DNA from: Rotaria sordida
Lineage: Eukaryota > Rotifera > Eurotatoria > Philodinida > Philodinidae
Assembly (NCBI GenBank): GCA_905250125.1
Contig: CAJNOL010000806.1
Location: forward strand, 34,351 to 98,350
DNA: 64,000 nucleotides
Direction of reading: 5' to 3'
Shown here one piece after another: positions 38,268 through 56,197 of the stretch. Within the stretch, counting starts at the first letter, position 1. The number at the start of each line of letters is the position of its first letter. Made by a program: the position numbers and the translations under genes. The notes beneath the pieces are model-generated. The model worked only from the letters and a program-made list of their open reading frames with translations, did no database searches and was not told the origin of the DNA.

Positions 38268-38487
38268 GTATCTTTCTAATGATATATCATATTGCACATA
38301 GTGTTTAGATAAATTGTCACTGTTCATGTCACGAGGTTTTTTTTAAGCATTATATACAAAAAAAACCTGATGTCCTTATTGAATGAAAGTGGAATAGTTT
38401 TCTTTTATGATATTAATTATAAATAAAATGGCGCGTATCGACTAAAATCAACAAAGTTTCAGTTATCTCGAAGTTAATAAATATGAA

Positions 38488-41341
38488 ATGAATGACTTAC
38501 CATTATTACCTGGTAATCGTTTTTCAGATGTAACAGTATGTAGTACAAATAAATAGAGCAACACATTGTAATATTGTACTTTAGCGTACTAATTTTATAG
38601 TTCCACGTACATTATCTTTTAAAAATGGTCATAGAATTATTCGTTTACCTCGATTTGATATCGGTCAAACATACAAATCAAATATTCAATTAACTGAAAA
38701 TGAACGTCAAATATTGATTAATTTTCAACCTGAACTTATCTATGGTAAAGTAAAAGTACAAGAACCTCGAAAATTTGTACCAGCTACTGTTTTTTATGAT
38801 AAAAAAGTATTTCAAATTGATTCTTTTAAAATAAAAAACAACAAACTACAAAAGCAATCGATCATAGGTACTACGATTTTATGGTTATTTTAAACAAACA
38901 GTTTATGAAAGTCCACTTGAATATTATCGTGTACGACGAGTTATTATTTATTATTATCTCGAAGATGATACTATTGCTATTTATGAAATTCCTTATAAAA
39001 ATAGTGCACTTAATCAAGTATCATTTAATGTGATATTTATTTTGTAAAATATAATAGTTTATTTTAATCAAGGGTTTGCGTGTTCGTCGTCATCGAGTTT
39101 CTAAAAATGATCAAAATGAACCATATAATTGGCGTGATTTGAATCTAGGACAAAATTTAGCTATTTATGGGACCATTTATCGGTTATGTGATTGTGATCA
39201 ATTTACTAGAGTATAATTTCTTTCTTTTTTTTTTTAATGTTTAAAATAATTAATCGTAATAGGAATGGCTTGAAAGTGAAGGTATTGAATTACAATGTCC
39301 TGAATTGATTCCATCAGATCCGTATACATTAAAATTAATGAAAAAAAATGATATCGAAAAACAACGAATTAGTCATAGTGATTTGAAAGATATTTTACCA
39401 GATCTATTGACAAAACAATCGCTTATTGGTAATAAACAATTTAATACTATGGATGGAAAAGTTTTACGATTTTATGCTATACTTGATGATCAAGATGAGC
39501 AATGTGAAATTTTAAGAAAATTTATTATTCATGTAATTGATATTTATTTCCAAGAGAAATCTTCATTATAATAAATAGTCTTTGTTCAGTTTTATTTAGT
39601 TGATCATACCATAGAAATAAGAGAAATTCATCAAGCTAATGATGGTTATGATCCAAAAGGAATCTATCTTCATCGACAAATTGTACCTAAAGATTCAACA
39701 TATAATATCAGTAAATCATAAAAAAAAGACCAATAATGTTCTTAAGGATACCTTTCCGTCTTTTTTGTGGCCATTTCTGATTTTTGAAGAAGGTACAATT
39801 GATCCACACGAAATTTTTACCACAAATAGAGTATCTAAAATAATGAGACATGTATTCGAGGAAAAAAAAAATTTAAAAAAGGTTTTCTTAGGAAATCCTG
39901 ATTCTCCATAGGATTACATTGGGCCTGCTTGCGACTCTTGTCTTACTTTGCTCGATTGGGCTAAAATGTTTCCGAAGATATCTTAGACTATATTTCAGAG
40001 GTGGCTTTAAACTTTTTCAAAAATCTGGCTTTCTTTTTTTTTTATGATAGAAATACGTCAAGGTTCGAATCCACAAGAAGGATGCTGATGTTCTAAGCTC
40101 TATAAATTCGGATTGGCAGGTCAAGAATGAAAACGACCGATTTCACTTTTGGAGAATACTTCCAAGTATTTGTCGTCAAAATTTCAGTCCGATCGAACAA
40201 ACTTAGAGTCGTAAGCAGATCTGACGTAATTCTATGGAAAACCAGAGTTTTGATAAGAAAATCTGGTTTAAAAGCTTTTTCCCTCAAACACATATCTCCT
40301 TATTTTAGATGCTCTATCTGTGATAAAAATGTCATACGGATCCATTGTATCCTCTTCAAGTACCAGAAATGACCAAAAAACGAGGGTGTACCTTTAAAAG
40401 TAAACATTTTGTATTTCTTGATTAGAATCATTTGTAAATCTTTTTATTAATAAACGTGAACAAGAAAAAATATGTTATTTAAAACCAGAAGATTTTGCTC
40501 TTGGTCGTCATATTACAATATTCAATCGTAGGTTTTTTCTATATGATTGTGATATATTTACAAAAAGTTTTTATCATCAAAATTTTGGTCAATTTGATTT
40601 TACACCAATTGATATTGATACGAAAAGATATATTAAACCATCTATTCAATTATCTCCTGTACCACCACATATTATGTTTGGTAAACCAGAAGATACAATA
40701 CAAAATGTAAAAAATCTTATACCAAAATCAATAAAAAAAGATCGAATTAAATTAATGGAAAATGAAAATCGTGTATTACGTTATGAAGCAATAATGGTAA
40801 GAATAAATCGACAAGAAATATTAATAATTGATTATATTTAGGAGTCAGTTAATGAACGAGATGCTCAACGAAAATTTCTTATTGTTTATCGTCTTGCTGA
40901 TGATCTTATTTCTGTTTATGAAAAACCACTTGATGGATATGGATGTTTAACAAGGAAATTTCTGGAACGTATTCGAATACCTAAACCAGGTTTCTTTTTC
41001 TTTGATTTTTTTTTACATAATCTTGTTTTTTTTCCTATATTGAAAGATAGTCATCCCGATGCACCAATTTATTATGGGCCAAATGATTTTTATATTGGTG
41101 CTCGTATAGAATTATTTAAACATCGTTTCATAATTATTGATGCTGATCGTTATGTATTGAAATTTATTGAAGAAAATCGACAACAATTTTCACAACATGT
41201 AATTGATTCACTTCGAAAAAAACTTTGTTTAAATAATGAAAAAGATGAACAAGTAAGATTATTTTTCTTCGATATTCTTCATATAATAATGTATAACTTT
41301 AATAGAATAATAATCAAATGAAAATATATCATTCATGTTAA
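38488..41341 (+). CDS. EFHC1: EFHC1/EFHC2-like ciliary DM10-domain protein
   Basis: Ten exons (38488-38535, 38585-38806, 38868-39017, 39073-39210, 39263-39532, 39590-39710, 40426-40796, 40842-40989, 41047-41252, 41306-41341) give 569 aa. The N-terminus L-P-L-L-P-G-N-R-F-S-D-V-T matches EFHC proteins. Three DM10 domains follow: V-L-R-F-Y-G-Y-F with Y-Y-Y-L-E-D-D-T-I near residue 92, V-L-R-F-Y-A-I-L-D-D with D-H-T-I-E-I-R-E near 255, and V-L-R-Y-E-A-I-M with R-L-A-D-D-L-I-S-V-Y-E near 430. Each ends in the D-C-D-x-F-T or D-A-D-R-Y motif. EFHC1/2 are microtubule inner proteins of cilia doublets. Human EFHC1 has 640 aa with a C-terminal EF-hand region; here the protein stops soon after the third DM10 domain. 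The first exon is 16 codons and was placed by similarity. Intron 6 is enlarged by a foldback element. Confidence 0.92.
39746..40393. mobile_element. Foldback element in EFHC1 intron 6, TTAA-flanked
   Basis: The 648-bp span has arms of about 250 bases that are reverse complements with scattered mismatches. Left blocks such as TTTTTTGTGGCCATTTCTG, GAAGAAGGTACAATTGATCC and GAGTATCTAAAATAA recur inverted near the right end. Both ends touch TTAA (39742-39745 and 40394-40397), as with a piggyBac-type target duplication, but the outermost bases match poorly, so the superfamily is tentative. No transposase frame. It fills most of a 715-bp intron in a gene whose other introns are about 45-60 bp. Confidence 0.65.
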
Positions 41342-42533
41342 TTGAAACAATGCAAAAAATTTTAACATCGACAAAGTGTAAAATTTTATTTTTCAAAAAA
41401 TAGAAATGACTTAGTTTTTTCTTTATTGAAATCATAAATAAATACATAATATCTTATGGATGAAATGTATGGAAAAACTAAGATACGACGTGCATGAATG
41501 ACGCAAATTTAATATAAACTTTAAAATAGATTCGTTTCGTTTGTCTTCTATCATTCCAACCGTTCAATGGTCGGTTCGACAGCAGAAACTTTTTTCGTTT
41601 GAACTTATATTCTCAAAGGCATGATATTTAACTAGAAAACTTTAATATTAACTCATCAAACATTACATTAAACGCACTGAAAATTAATGTATAATTTAGC
41701 AACAAAATCAAGTTTTTTTTTGTCATTTCCTTCCATTCACTGATCAGTGTACTCATGTCTTGATCGGCATGTAAAAAGAAGTTGCCTGATGTAGTAACAA
41801 TTGTTCACTCTCATCCTCAACATGTTGAATATATGAATGTTGGAATAAGTAATTTTATATTACTGTACATAAGAAACATGGAAAACTTGGGAAATCAGTT
41901 GTTACGTCGTGTAGTGTAAGTGCACTGCCCATGATTGGTTGAGAAATTAGAATGTTTAATACGCATATAGAAGTACAAACACAAGCATTTTATTTCATCT
42001 TATCGTTGATAATTGATTAATACTGTTTTGATACTTCATTTAGAACTGTCCTTGAAATTCTGAATAGGTGATATAGTATTGATCTGGTGTTTCATTTTTC
42101 TAAATTTTATCGAACATCATACAAACGTTTTTTATTTATAATTTTTTTTACAATTGTGCTGTGTCTGTTGATTAACGTAGAATCAATGCATCAGGAAATT
42201 AATGATGAGACTTCTTATCAGAATAAACGATGTGTTGATTATGTAAAATATTCTATCTGTGACTTAACTTTAATGCCTAATGATGGATATAATTATCCAT
42301 ATATATGTAATATATAACCATATAATTCGTAGATATCATCTGTTAATTGAAGTTTAAATTTAAGTGGATTGATCATTTGACTTTTCTGATAATACTTAAT
42401 AGGTGATAAAAAAAACAAATAGGAAAACGGAAAATTGTGCGAATTCGAACAGATGTTTGATCATTAGTTTTTTTTTTTAAATATTAAAATCAGTTCTATC
42501 ATTTTTTATTAATCAATATTCAGTGCATTCAAA
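41342..42533. other. Intergenic, with one unexplained hydrophobic open frame
   Basis: Mostly AT-rich with no gene I can confirm. From about 42090 to 42317 a plus-strand frame encodes a signal-like hydrophobic stretch (F-L-F-I-I-F-F-T-I-V-L-C-L-L) followed by a short tail with three Cys. It has no in-frame ATG before the hydrophobic part, so it would need an upstream exon, or is a decayed relative of the secreted proteins that follow. Confidence 0.35.
42446..42458 (+). promoter_or_regulatory. 13-bp motif shared upstream of both Cys-rich genes (copy 1)
   Basis: CGAACAGATGTTT, containing an E-box CAGATG, lies 88 bases before the first Cys-rich ATG. The identical 13-mer is found 81 bases before the second. 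Similar spacing suggests a conserved promoter element; it may also simply be retained from the duplication. Confidence 0.4.
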
Positions 42534-42821
42534 ATGAACAAGATTTTTGTTGGACTGCTATCAATTTTTGTTTTTCTTAATTGTATTTCATCATTACCAT
42601 CACCAATTCGACGTAATGCTGATTCATCATGTCCACCATATGGATGTATTGTGGATACGTCATTCTGTTTTTGTGGCGTAACACAAACTCCAGATGATCG
42701 CTGTTGCACAGCTACTTGCACTCCATGCCCACCTGATTTTAATGTTAAACCATGGCTTACAATGGATTGGAGTTCATTTAATTTCAGTGCACTCGATTTA
42801 TTTCCTCTCGGTCGAAAGTAA
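42534..42821 (+). CDS. Secreted cysteine-rich protein, copy 1, new family
   Basis: Single-exon frame of 95 aa. It opens with a clear signal peptide of about 20 residues (M-N-K-I-F-V-G-L-L, hydrophobic core, then S-S-L-P), followed by P-S-P-I-R-R, a possible dibasic cleavage site. The mature part has eight Cys in the order C-x4-C-x6-C-x-C-x9-C-C-x3-C-x2-C (residues about 32-64), then a Cys-free tail rich in Phe, Ser and Asn. The paralogue at 43680 has exactly the same Cys spacing with under half of the other residues conserved, so the framework is under selection. I recognise no known domain. Extracellular peptide, defence or matrix roles are possible; nothing in the sequence decides. Confidence 0.75.
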   Translation: MNKIFVGLLSIFVFLNCISSLPSPIRRNADSSCPPYGCIVDTSFCFCGVTQTPDDRCCTATCTPCPPDFNVKPWLTMDWSSFNFSALDLFPLGRK

Positions 42822-43226
42822 TACAAAGTCTTATCTTACTATTTTTGTTTTTTTCAATAAAAATAATACGTATATCAAATTACAAGGAAGAAATTTATTA
42901 TATTTTCGATAGCATGAATCAGAAAATTTTAATTATTCATGCTTTAATTTACTGAACAATATTATGTTTTTGGTCGATGAAAGAGAAAATTTTACTTGAA
43001 ACTATTGAACGTAACCAATCATGAATGAAAAATGTGAATAATTTTCGAAAAGTTCACTTCAAATTATATTCAAAACTATGAATCGTATAAATATCGAATG
43101 TTAGTAAATCAAACGTCCAATAAAGACTTATATTAGTTTAGTTGATAGATAATTATTTTCTAGTTCACTAATTTAAAGTAATTTGTGTTTGTTTTCTGTT
43201 TTAAAATGATCAAAATGGAACATAGC

Positions 43227-43427
43227 TTGCTACAACTCGTGGCGGAATCGCTATGGCTTATGACAAACCAAATTCAACAACCATGCTCATTATTTTTCCC
43301 TGCCCTCACCTCGTTACTCCGTTGGGGTGGATGTTGTGCAGTAACGGAATAACACAATGAGGCAGGAAAAAGAAATGAGCGTGACTGTTGAATTTAGTTT
43401 GTCTTGACCCACAGCGATTTGTAGCAA
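43227..43427. mobile_element. Foldback MITE between the Cys-rich paralogues
   Basis: The 201-bp element begins TTGCTACAA and ends TTGTAGCAA, perfect inverted ends. The arms pair through about 85 bases: CAAATTCAACAACCATGCTCATT on the left matches, inverted, AATGAGCGTGACTGTTGAATTTAG on the right, as do CCCTGCC/GGCAGG and CGTTACT/AGTAACG. A G-rich loop lies in the middle. It has no coding capacity. The target duplication is not evident, so the superfamily is open. Confidence 0.7.
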
Positions 43428-43598
43428 ACATTCGAATGGAACTTTCGTTATATTGATTAATCGCATTCTTATACAAAGTATCTCTTTTTATTGGTATTTT
43501 TAAATTATATTCTTCTAAGGACTTGATCATCCTACGTAAAACTTTGATTTTTTATCGTCAGCAATAACATGATTGATGAAGATAAGCCTCTGTGGATA

Positions 43599-43611
43599 CG
43601 AACAGATGTTT
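43599..43611 (+). promoter_or_regulatory. 13-bp motif shared upstream of both Cys-rich genes (copy 2)
   Basis: Identical CGAACAGATGTTT 81 bases before the second Cys-rich ATG; flanking sequence is mostly diverged apart from a GA(T/A)A-rich patch upstream. Confidence 0.4.
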
Positions 43612-43679
43612 TCTTTCTGAATATATAATATTTTTTTTTTACTACACGTCATAAACATCTACAGCAAAATCAACACAAT

Positions 43680-43988
43680 ATGAATTGTTTAGTATTATTA
43701 TTTATTGTTTTTATTTTTTTTCCTATTGAAAATATTTTATCATTTCCAACACCAATTCATCGTTCTGCTAAGTCTACATTATGTTCACCAAATGCATGTA
43801 TAACTGAACCTGCTTTTTGTTTATGTGGTTTTGAAGAAAGTTCAAATGATTCATGTTGTAAATTTGAATGTAAACTTTGTCCAATTAATTTTACTATTCC
43901 ATCAATAACATTTGAAATTGGTCCATTAAACTTTTTTCCATTGAATTCATTCAATTTTAGTGGATTAAATTTTTCATTTCTTGGTTGA
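43680..43988 (+). CDS. Secreted cysteine-rich protein, copy 2, new family
   Basis: Single-exon frame of 102 aa, paralogous to the gene at 42534. Its signal peptide (M-N-C-L-V-L-L-F-I-V-F-I-F-F) is followed by F-P-T-P-I-H-R-S-A, parallel to P-S-P-I-R-R-N-A in copy 1. Then comes the same eight-Cys framework C-x4-C-x6-C-x-C-x9-C-C-x3-C-x2-C with the shared C-x-C-G. The tail again lacks Cys and ends in an F/N/L-rich segment with F-N-F-S, parallel to F-N-F-S-A-L in copy 1. Expect four disulfides in a small secreted domain. The two copies lie head to tail about 860 bp apart, with a MITE between them. Function unknown. Confidence 0.75.
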   Translation: MNCLVLLFIVFIFFPIENILSFPTPIHRSAKSTLCSPNACITEPAFCLCGFEESSNDSCCKFECKLCPINFTIPSITFEIGPLNFFPLNSFNFSGLNFSFLG

Positions 43989-44164
43989 TGTTAATATTTC
44001 AAAAAGTTTTATTTTATTTATATATTGTATAAATAAAAAAAAACTAAAAATATCGAATGAGTTAATCACAGAAAAAAAATACACAAACAAACATGAGTAT
44101 CATTATTTGTTTGTATTGAAGAATATACGTTGTCAAAATAATGAATAAAATAAAAATCAATAGA

Positions 44165-47088
<2,924 letters not shown>

Positions 47089-48373
47089 TTTATTTTTCAA
47101 ATTAGTACACTTACACGTCGCGCGTCTACTAGATGAACATTATAGTACAAGGACGATATCAATAGTATTGACAAAATATTTAATAATGACATCTAGAATA
47201 AATAGAATTAAATTACCTTGTTAAATAAGAATAAGATTGACAGATATCGTTGATAGAACATTATTTGTATGAATGATCGGTTTTTTTCTTATTCTTTTTT
47301 TCAATGTCATCAATTATCTACAAAAAATGGCTTCATAAATATAGCCTTCTTTCGAGTCAATTTAATCTTGACAAATATTGTTTATTGATGGATTGTTATA
47401 TATCGTAGTTATATTATTCTACAAGGTTTCCAATAGAAATCTGAAACCATACATGAATAGGTGTTTCATTTTTATTGACAAAATACATCAAAATACCATA
47501 ACCAAGAACTGATCAATAAAGACAAAAGCAAACGTATTACTAATCGTATCTTATTATGAAAAAATATGTACACACATATTCATCTGACTAAGTTTAAGAA
47601 ATACTTCTCTGAATTAAGTTTTATTAGCATATGCAAATAGAAAATTTTAAAAGTATAATTTCTCTTGTTCGTACATGTTAATACATTCGTCGCAAGTTCA
47701 TGTAGTTACCTTTCATTGAAATTCCTAATTTAATACGTCCGAAAAAAAAAACTAATGAAGAAAATATGTATAAGAAACAATAGTAGAAATCTAAATAAGG
47801 AAAAGAAAAATTTCAATCATAAATATGATAGAAATAAAAAGAAGACAAACAACTTTTCAATAATGTCGCAACAAATAAGCAAAATGCTTTTTCTAATTTG
47901 CAGAATACCATCACGGTACTTTGCTTTTGTTATAGGTACTCAGTATTAGAAATACTACCGGAGCCCGGCCTTGCTGTAATATCTAATGTTGCTCATCAGC
48001 TCTTTGAAAATGAATTCGTTTTACAGAAGTATTGATCTTCTCATAGGAACATTTGTGTCATATTTGTTTCTTATTAACCAACTGAAAAAATCATTCATAA
48101 AAGTTTCATTTATTTTTTAAATTGATCGAATTTTTTTTGTATTTTCAAAACTCTCTATAAACAATCTCAATAATTGGTTGTAAAAAATTAACCAATATAA
48201 ATGTTTTTTTTCATACAAATATCGCTACAATCAATGAAATGCCATGTCATGTGGTGATATCTCATAAACCATTGATTTACGCTTCTATTTCTATTTCTTT
48301 TTACGTAAAAAAAAACCTAATCCACATTCCGAATGTATTTTTTATAGTGTTCTAAATGATCTAGTCAAATCAA
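47089..48373. other. Divergent promoter region between QPCT and VPS34
   Basis: About 1.3 kb between two genes that point away from each other. No frame, TATA box or long repeat is convincing. A TTTTTTATAG acceptor-like site ends at 48347, 26 bases before the VPS34 ATG. Confidence 0.45.
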
Positions 48374-53188
<4,815 letters not shown>

Positions 53189-53461
53189 TTGAATCCTGTG
53201 TTTATGTATGCTTCCAAATTTTTGATATAATCATACGTAAAGAAAAAAGAAAACGAACAATTGTACTCACCTGTTTTTATTTATTATTATTATTATTATT
53301 ACTATTATTATTACTATTTTTTTGTTGACATAATTTGTTTTTACGTGTGATTTTTTTCCCTTTTTTTTTGCTGCTTTTTCGTACGAAAAGCCAGATATCG
53401 CGAGAAAAAAACATATTTATTATTTTTCAGATTATTTGACAAGAAACAAAAAACAAAACAG

Positions 53462-56025
53462 ATGCCTGCTGTAAATATTGAACGTCCAAGATTATCAAGA
53501 GAAATGCGTGATGCATTAAAACGACATATTCTACGTGAACGACAAAAAAAAAAAGAAGAAGCAGATGCCAATGAAGCTGATAAACGAAGAAGACGTGCAG
53601 AAAAGGTATTGTTTTTTCTTATAAAGAGTTTCTTCTTTTTTCAAATGTTTATCAAATATCTGGAATAAAAGTAGAATTTTTATAACTTCAAATATTCGCG
53701 AAAGTTTAATGTGAGATATCGGCTAAAGGTTTAGTAAGAAATGAGAGTGATTAATGTTTTATCCTCATGGCACTAATTCATTAGAGTTGAAGTTGAGTCA
53801 AGCACGAGAATAGCTTTCCATGTTGCACGTTTGTTTACACTGCCAACAGTACATCCTGGTAACCATAAATATCACAACTATCAGTATATTGCAGTAGAAT
53901 AATCAACCGTTTACCTATCAAACTACCGTTAGTTTTTGTCTAGTTTGAATTATGTGGATTATACAGACGCTGATTATGACATTGATATGGTTAAATTTGA
54001 GCGAAGTTATTTCACTGTGAAGATTTAGAATGGACCATACATGCCCCATTCGTTTTTTATCATATAAAAATTGTATTTAGTGTTATTTTGACTTTTTTTT
54101 TCGTAGTTATGTTGTTATTTTATCTGTATAAAGCTAGAAACCTATTTATTATGAATTAGTTTTGGAAAAATGAGTCATTTCAGGAAATAATATATGATAA
54201 GATACTGACAAAGGTGGTTATTTTTGGGTTAAATATCAGTTCGTTCATTTACTGAATCGTATCAATATCGTTAGTTTTCATTCTATTTTTATAAATTCTG
54301 ATTCATAGTGTTAGGGTCTTAGCCAGGTGAAAGGTAAGAAAGTAAAAACTATAGCTTTTTATCTCCTATTGATAAGAAATTATTTAAAAGCGATCGTAAA
54401 ATACTTTTTAACTGGATATTAGGATCCATAAAGTTTTCATGTATATTTAAAAACTCCTATCGAAAGTAAAATATCTATAGAACAACAATTTTTCATATGA
54501 CTCATTATGAATGAGTCAGAAGTGATTCATGTTGTGACAACCTGACAAACATCAGAATAATCAGCGTACGTAAGTAACCAAATAGAAAAAAGAACGCCTT
54601 CAAACTCCTAAACCAAGGACTGATGAAAAGAAGTTTAATTTTTTTTTTTACAAAATTATAACTTATTGAAGACTCTATACAATATTCGAGAACTGTCTCG
54701 ATCCGATGTTTCATTACTCTCAATAGATACTCATGCTATTCGAATCAGACAATCAGTCGACGGTAGTTTGATACTTAAGCAGTTGATTATTCTACCGCGG
54801 TATGCCAGCAGTTGTTCTCCAACTGACAATCTAAGGTCAATTTACCATTGACATTCGTAGGTATCGCGGTAGTGCGAAAAAACGTGTAACATGAAGTAGT
54901 TTCTATGAATAAGTCTAAAATGTTCCAATAATAGTTAAACTGTTTTTCGTACATATCAAGAAGTAAATTAAAGATTAAAATTCTATTTATATTAAGAAAT
55001 TTCAATATTTATATGAATTCTTTTTTTTAGGCTAAAGCATTATCATCATCAAAAGTTCAATTAGAAGATAATGCGAAAGATATTCTTGAATTACAACGAA
55101 CATTAGCTGATTTAGAACAACAAAAAATTGAACAGTATAATTTATTAAGACGTGCATTAACTGAAGAAGATCGACGAAAACATTCTCAACAAACTGTAAC
55201 AAAAGAACCATCATGGTCAAGTCTTTATTCACCAAGTAAAATTAAAAAGAGAAAAATCCAATTTTATTATTAAAATAAACTTAACAAAAAAAAATCTTTG
55301 TTTTTTTTCCTTGTTTTAAAGATCTTCAAATGGCACAATATGCTCATCATCCTCAACATTATTTATCAGCTCAACAATCTCATCGTTTATTAGCATATAA
55401 ACCTCCACCACCTCAACCATCTCAACCACCATCATTTATTCCAACAACAACGTCAACAAATATTAGTTCAAAACGACCACGTAGCCCATCATCATCTCAC
55501 ATTTATTCTTCACCATCAAATAAATCATCACGTCCAAGTCTTGGACCTCCAATGCATACAAGTAAAAAAATTTTTCTTTTAATTAAAAACAAAAAAAGAA
55601 AAATTTTATTTAGGACCATTAAGTCCAAATTCAACATATTCATCTTCATCATCTCAATCAGTAGTTCGTAATAGTGCACCTAATTTTCCATCACCACAAA
55701 GTCAATCAGCATTTTCAGCTTATCTCGGTTATATGACATCATCATCAGCTGCTCCTGGTCCATCAGCTTCATATCCAAGTCCAATACCACGTGTTCGACC
55801 ATCATCACAAATGCCGAGTATGTCAACTGGAAAGAAAAAACAACTAAAAGAAAAAAAAAATCTTTTGTGTTTTTTATAGATTATTTAAATCCATTACAAT
55901 TTTTACCTCAACCAATTGTTGATCCAAAACAACAAGGAGCAAATGTTTATTCACATCATCCATTGTTAAGACCTTCAAAAAATGGATCAATTATGAATGG
56001 TTATCCATTACAACCTCAACAGTAG
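53462..56025 (+). CDS. GPS2: GPS2, G-protein pathway suppressor 2 (NCoR/SMRT complex subunit)
   Basis: Five exons (53462-53605, 55031-55235, 55322-55561, 55614-55817, 55880-56025) give 312 aa; human GPS2 is 327. The N-terminus M-P-A-V-N-I-E-R-P-R-L-S closely follows the GPS2 start, and the next part is a long charged coiled coil (about residues 15-100) ending in L-L-R-R-A-L-T-E-E-D-R-R-K. The remainder is a Pro/Ser/Gln-rich disordered tail with Y-L-N-P-L-Q-F-L-P-Q-P-I. In animals GPS2 links TBL1, NCoR/SMRT and HDAC3 in transcriptional repression and restrains JNK and Ubc13 signalling. An acceptor-like TTTTCAG ends at 53430, 31 bases before the ATG and 242 bases after the VPS34 stop. Intron 1 is 1425 bp. 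Confidence 0.85.
54792..54873. repeat. Short hairpin in GPS2 intron 1
   Basis: CTACCGCGGTATGCC on the left and GGTATCGCGGTAG on the right form inverted arms around about 55 bases. It is one of few G+C-rich patches in the intron. Confidence 0.4.
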
Positions 56026-56197
56026 TATTTTGTTCGTTTTTTTCCTTATTGTGTCCATATAAATATAATCTTGAGATTTCTTTTTTTTTCTTTTTTTCTT
56101 AGTCTATGTATTTAATGTTGTTCATAGATATTTTTTTTAAATTGATTAAATGTTTGAATATATGAATATTCTATAATTATTTCAGATATTTATTTGA

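Noticed and set aside
42087-42317. Possible secreted small protein with signal-like hydrophobic start
   Set aside because: No in-frame ATG before the hydrophobic segment; it would need an unseen upstream exon. Kept only as a remark in the intergenic entry.
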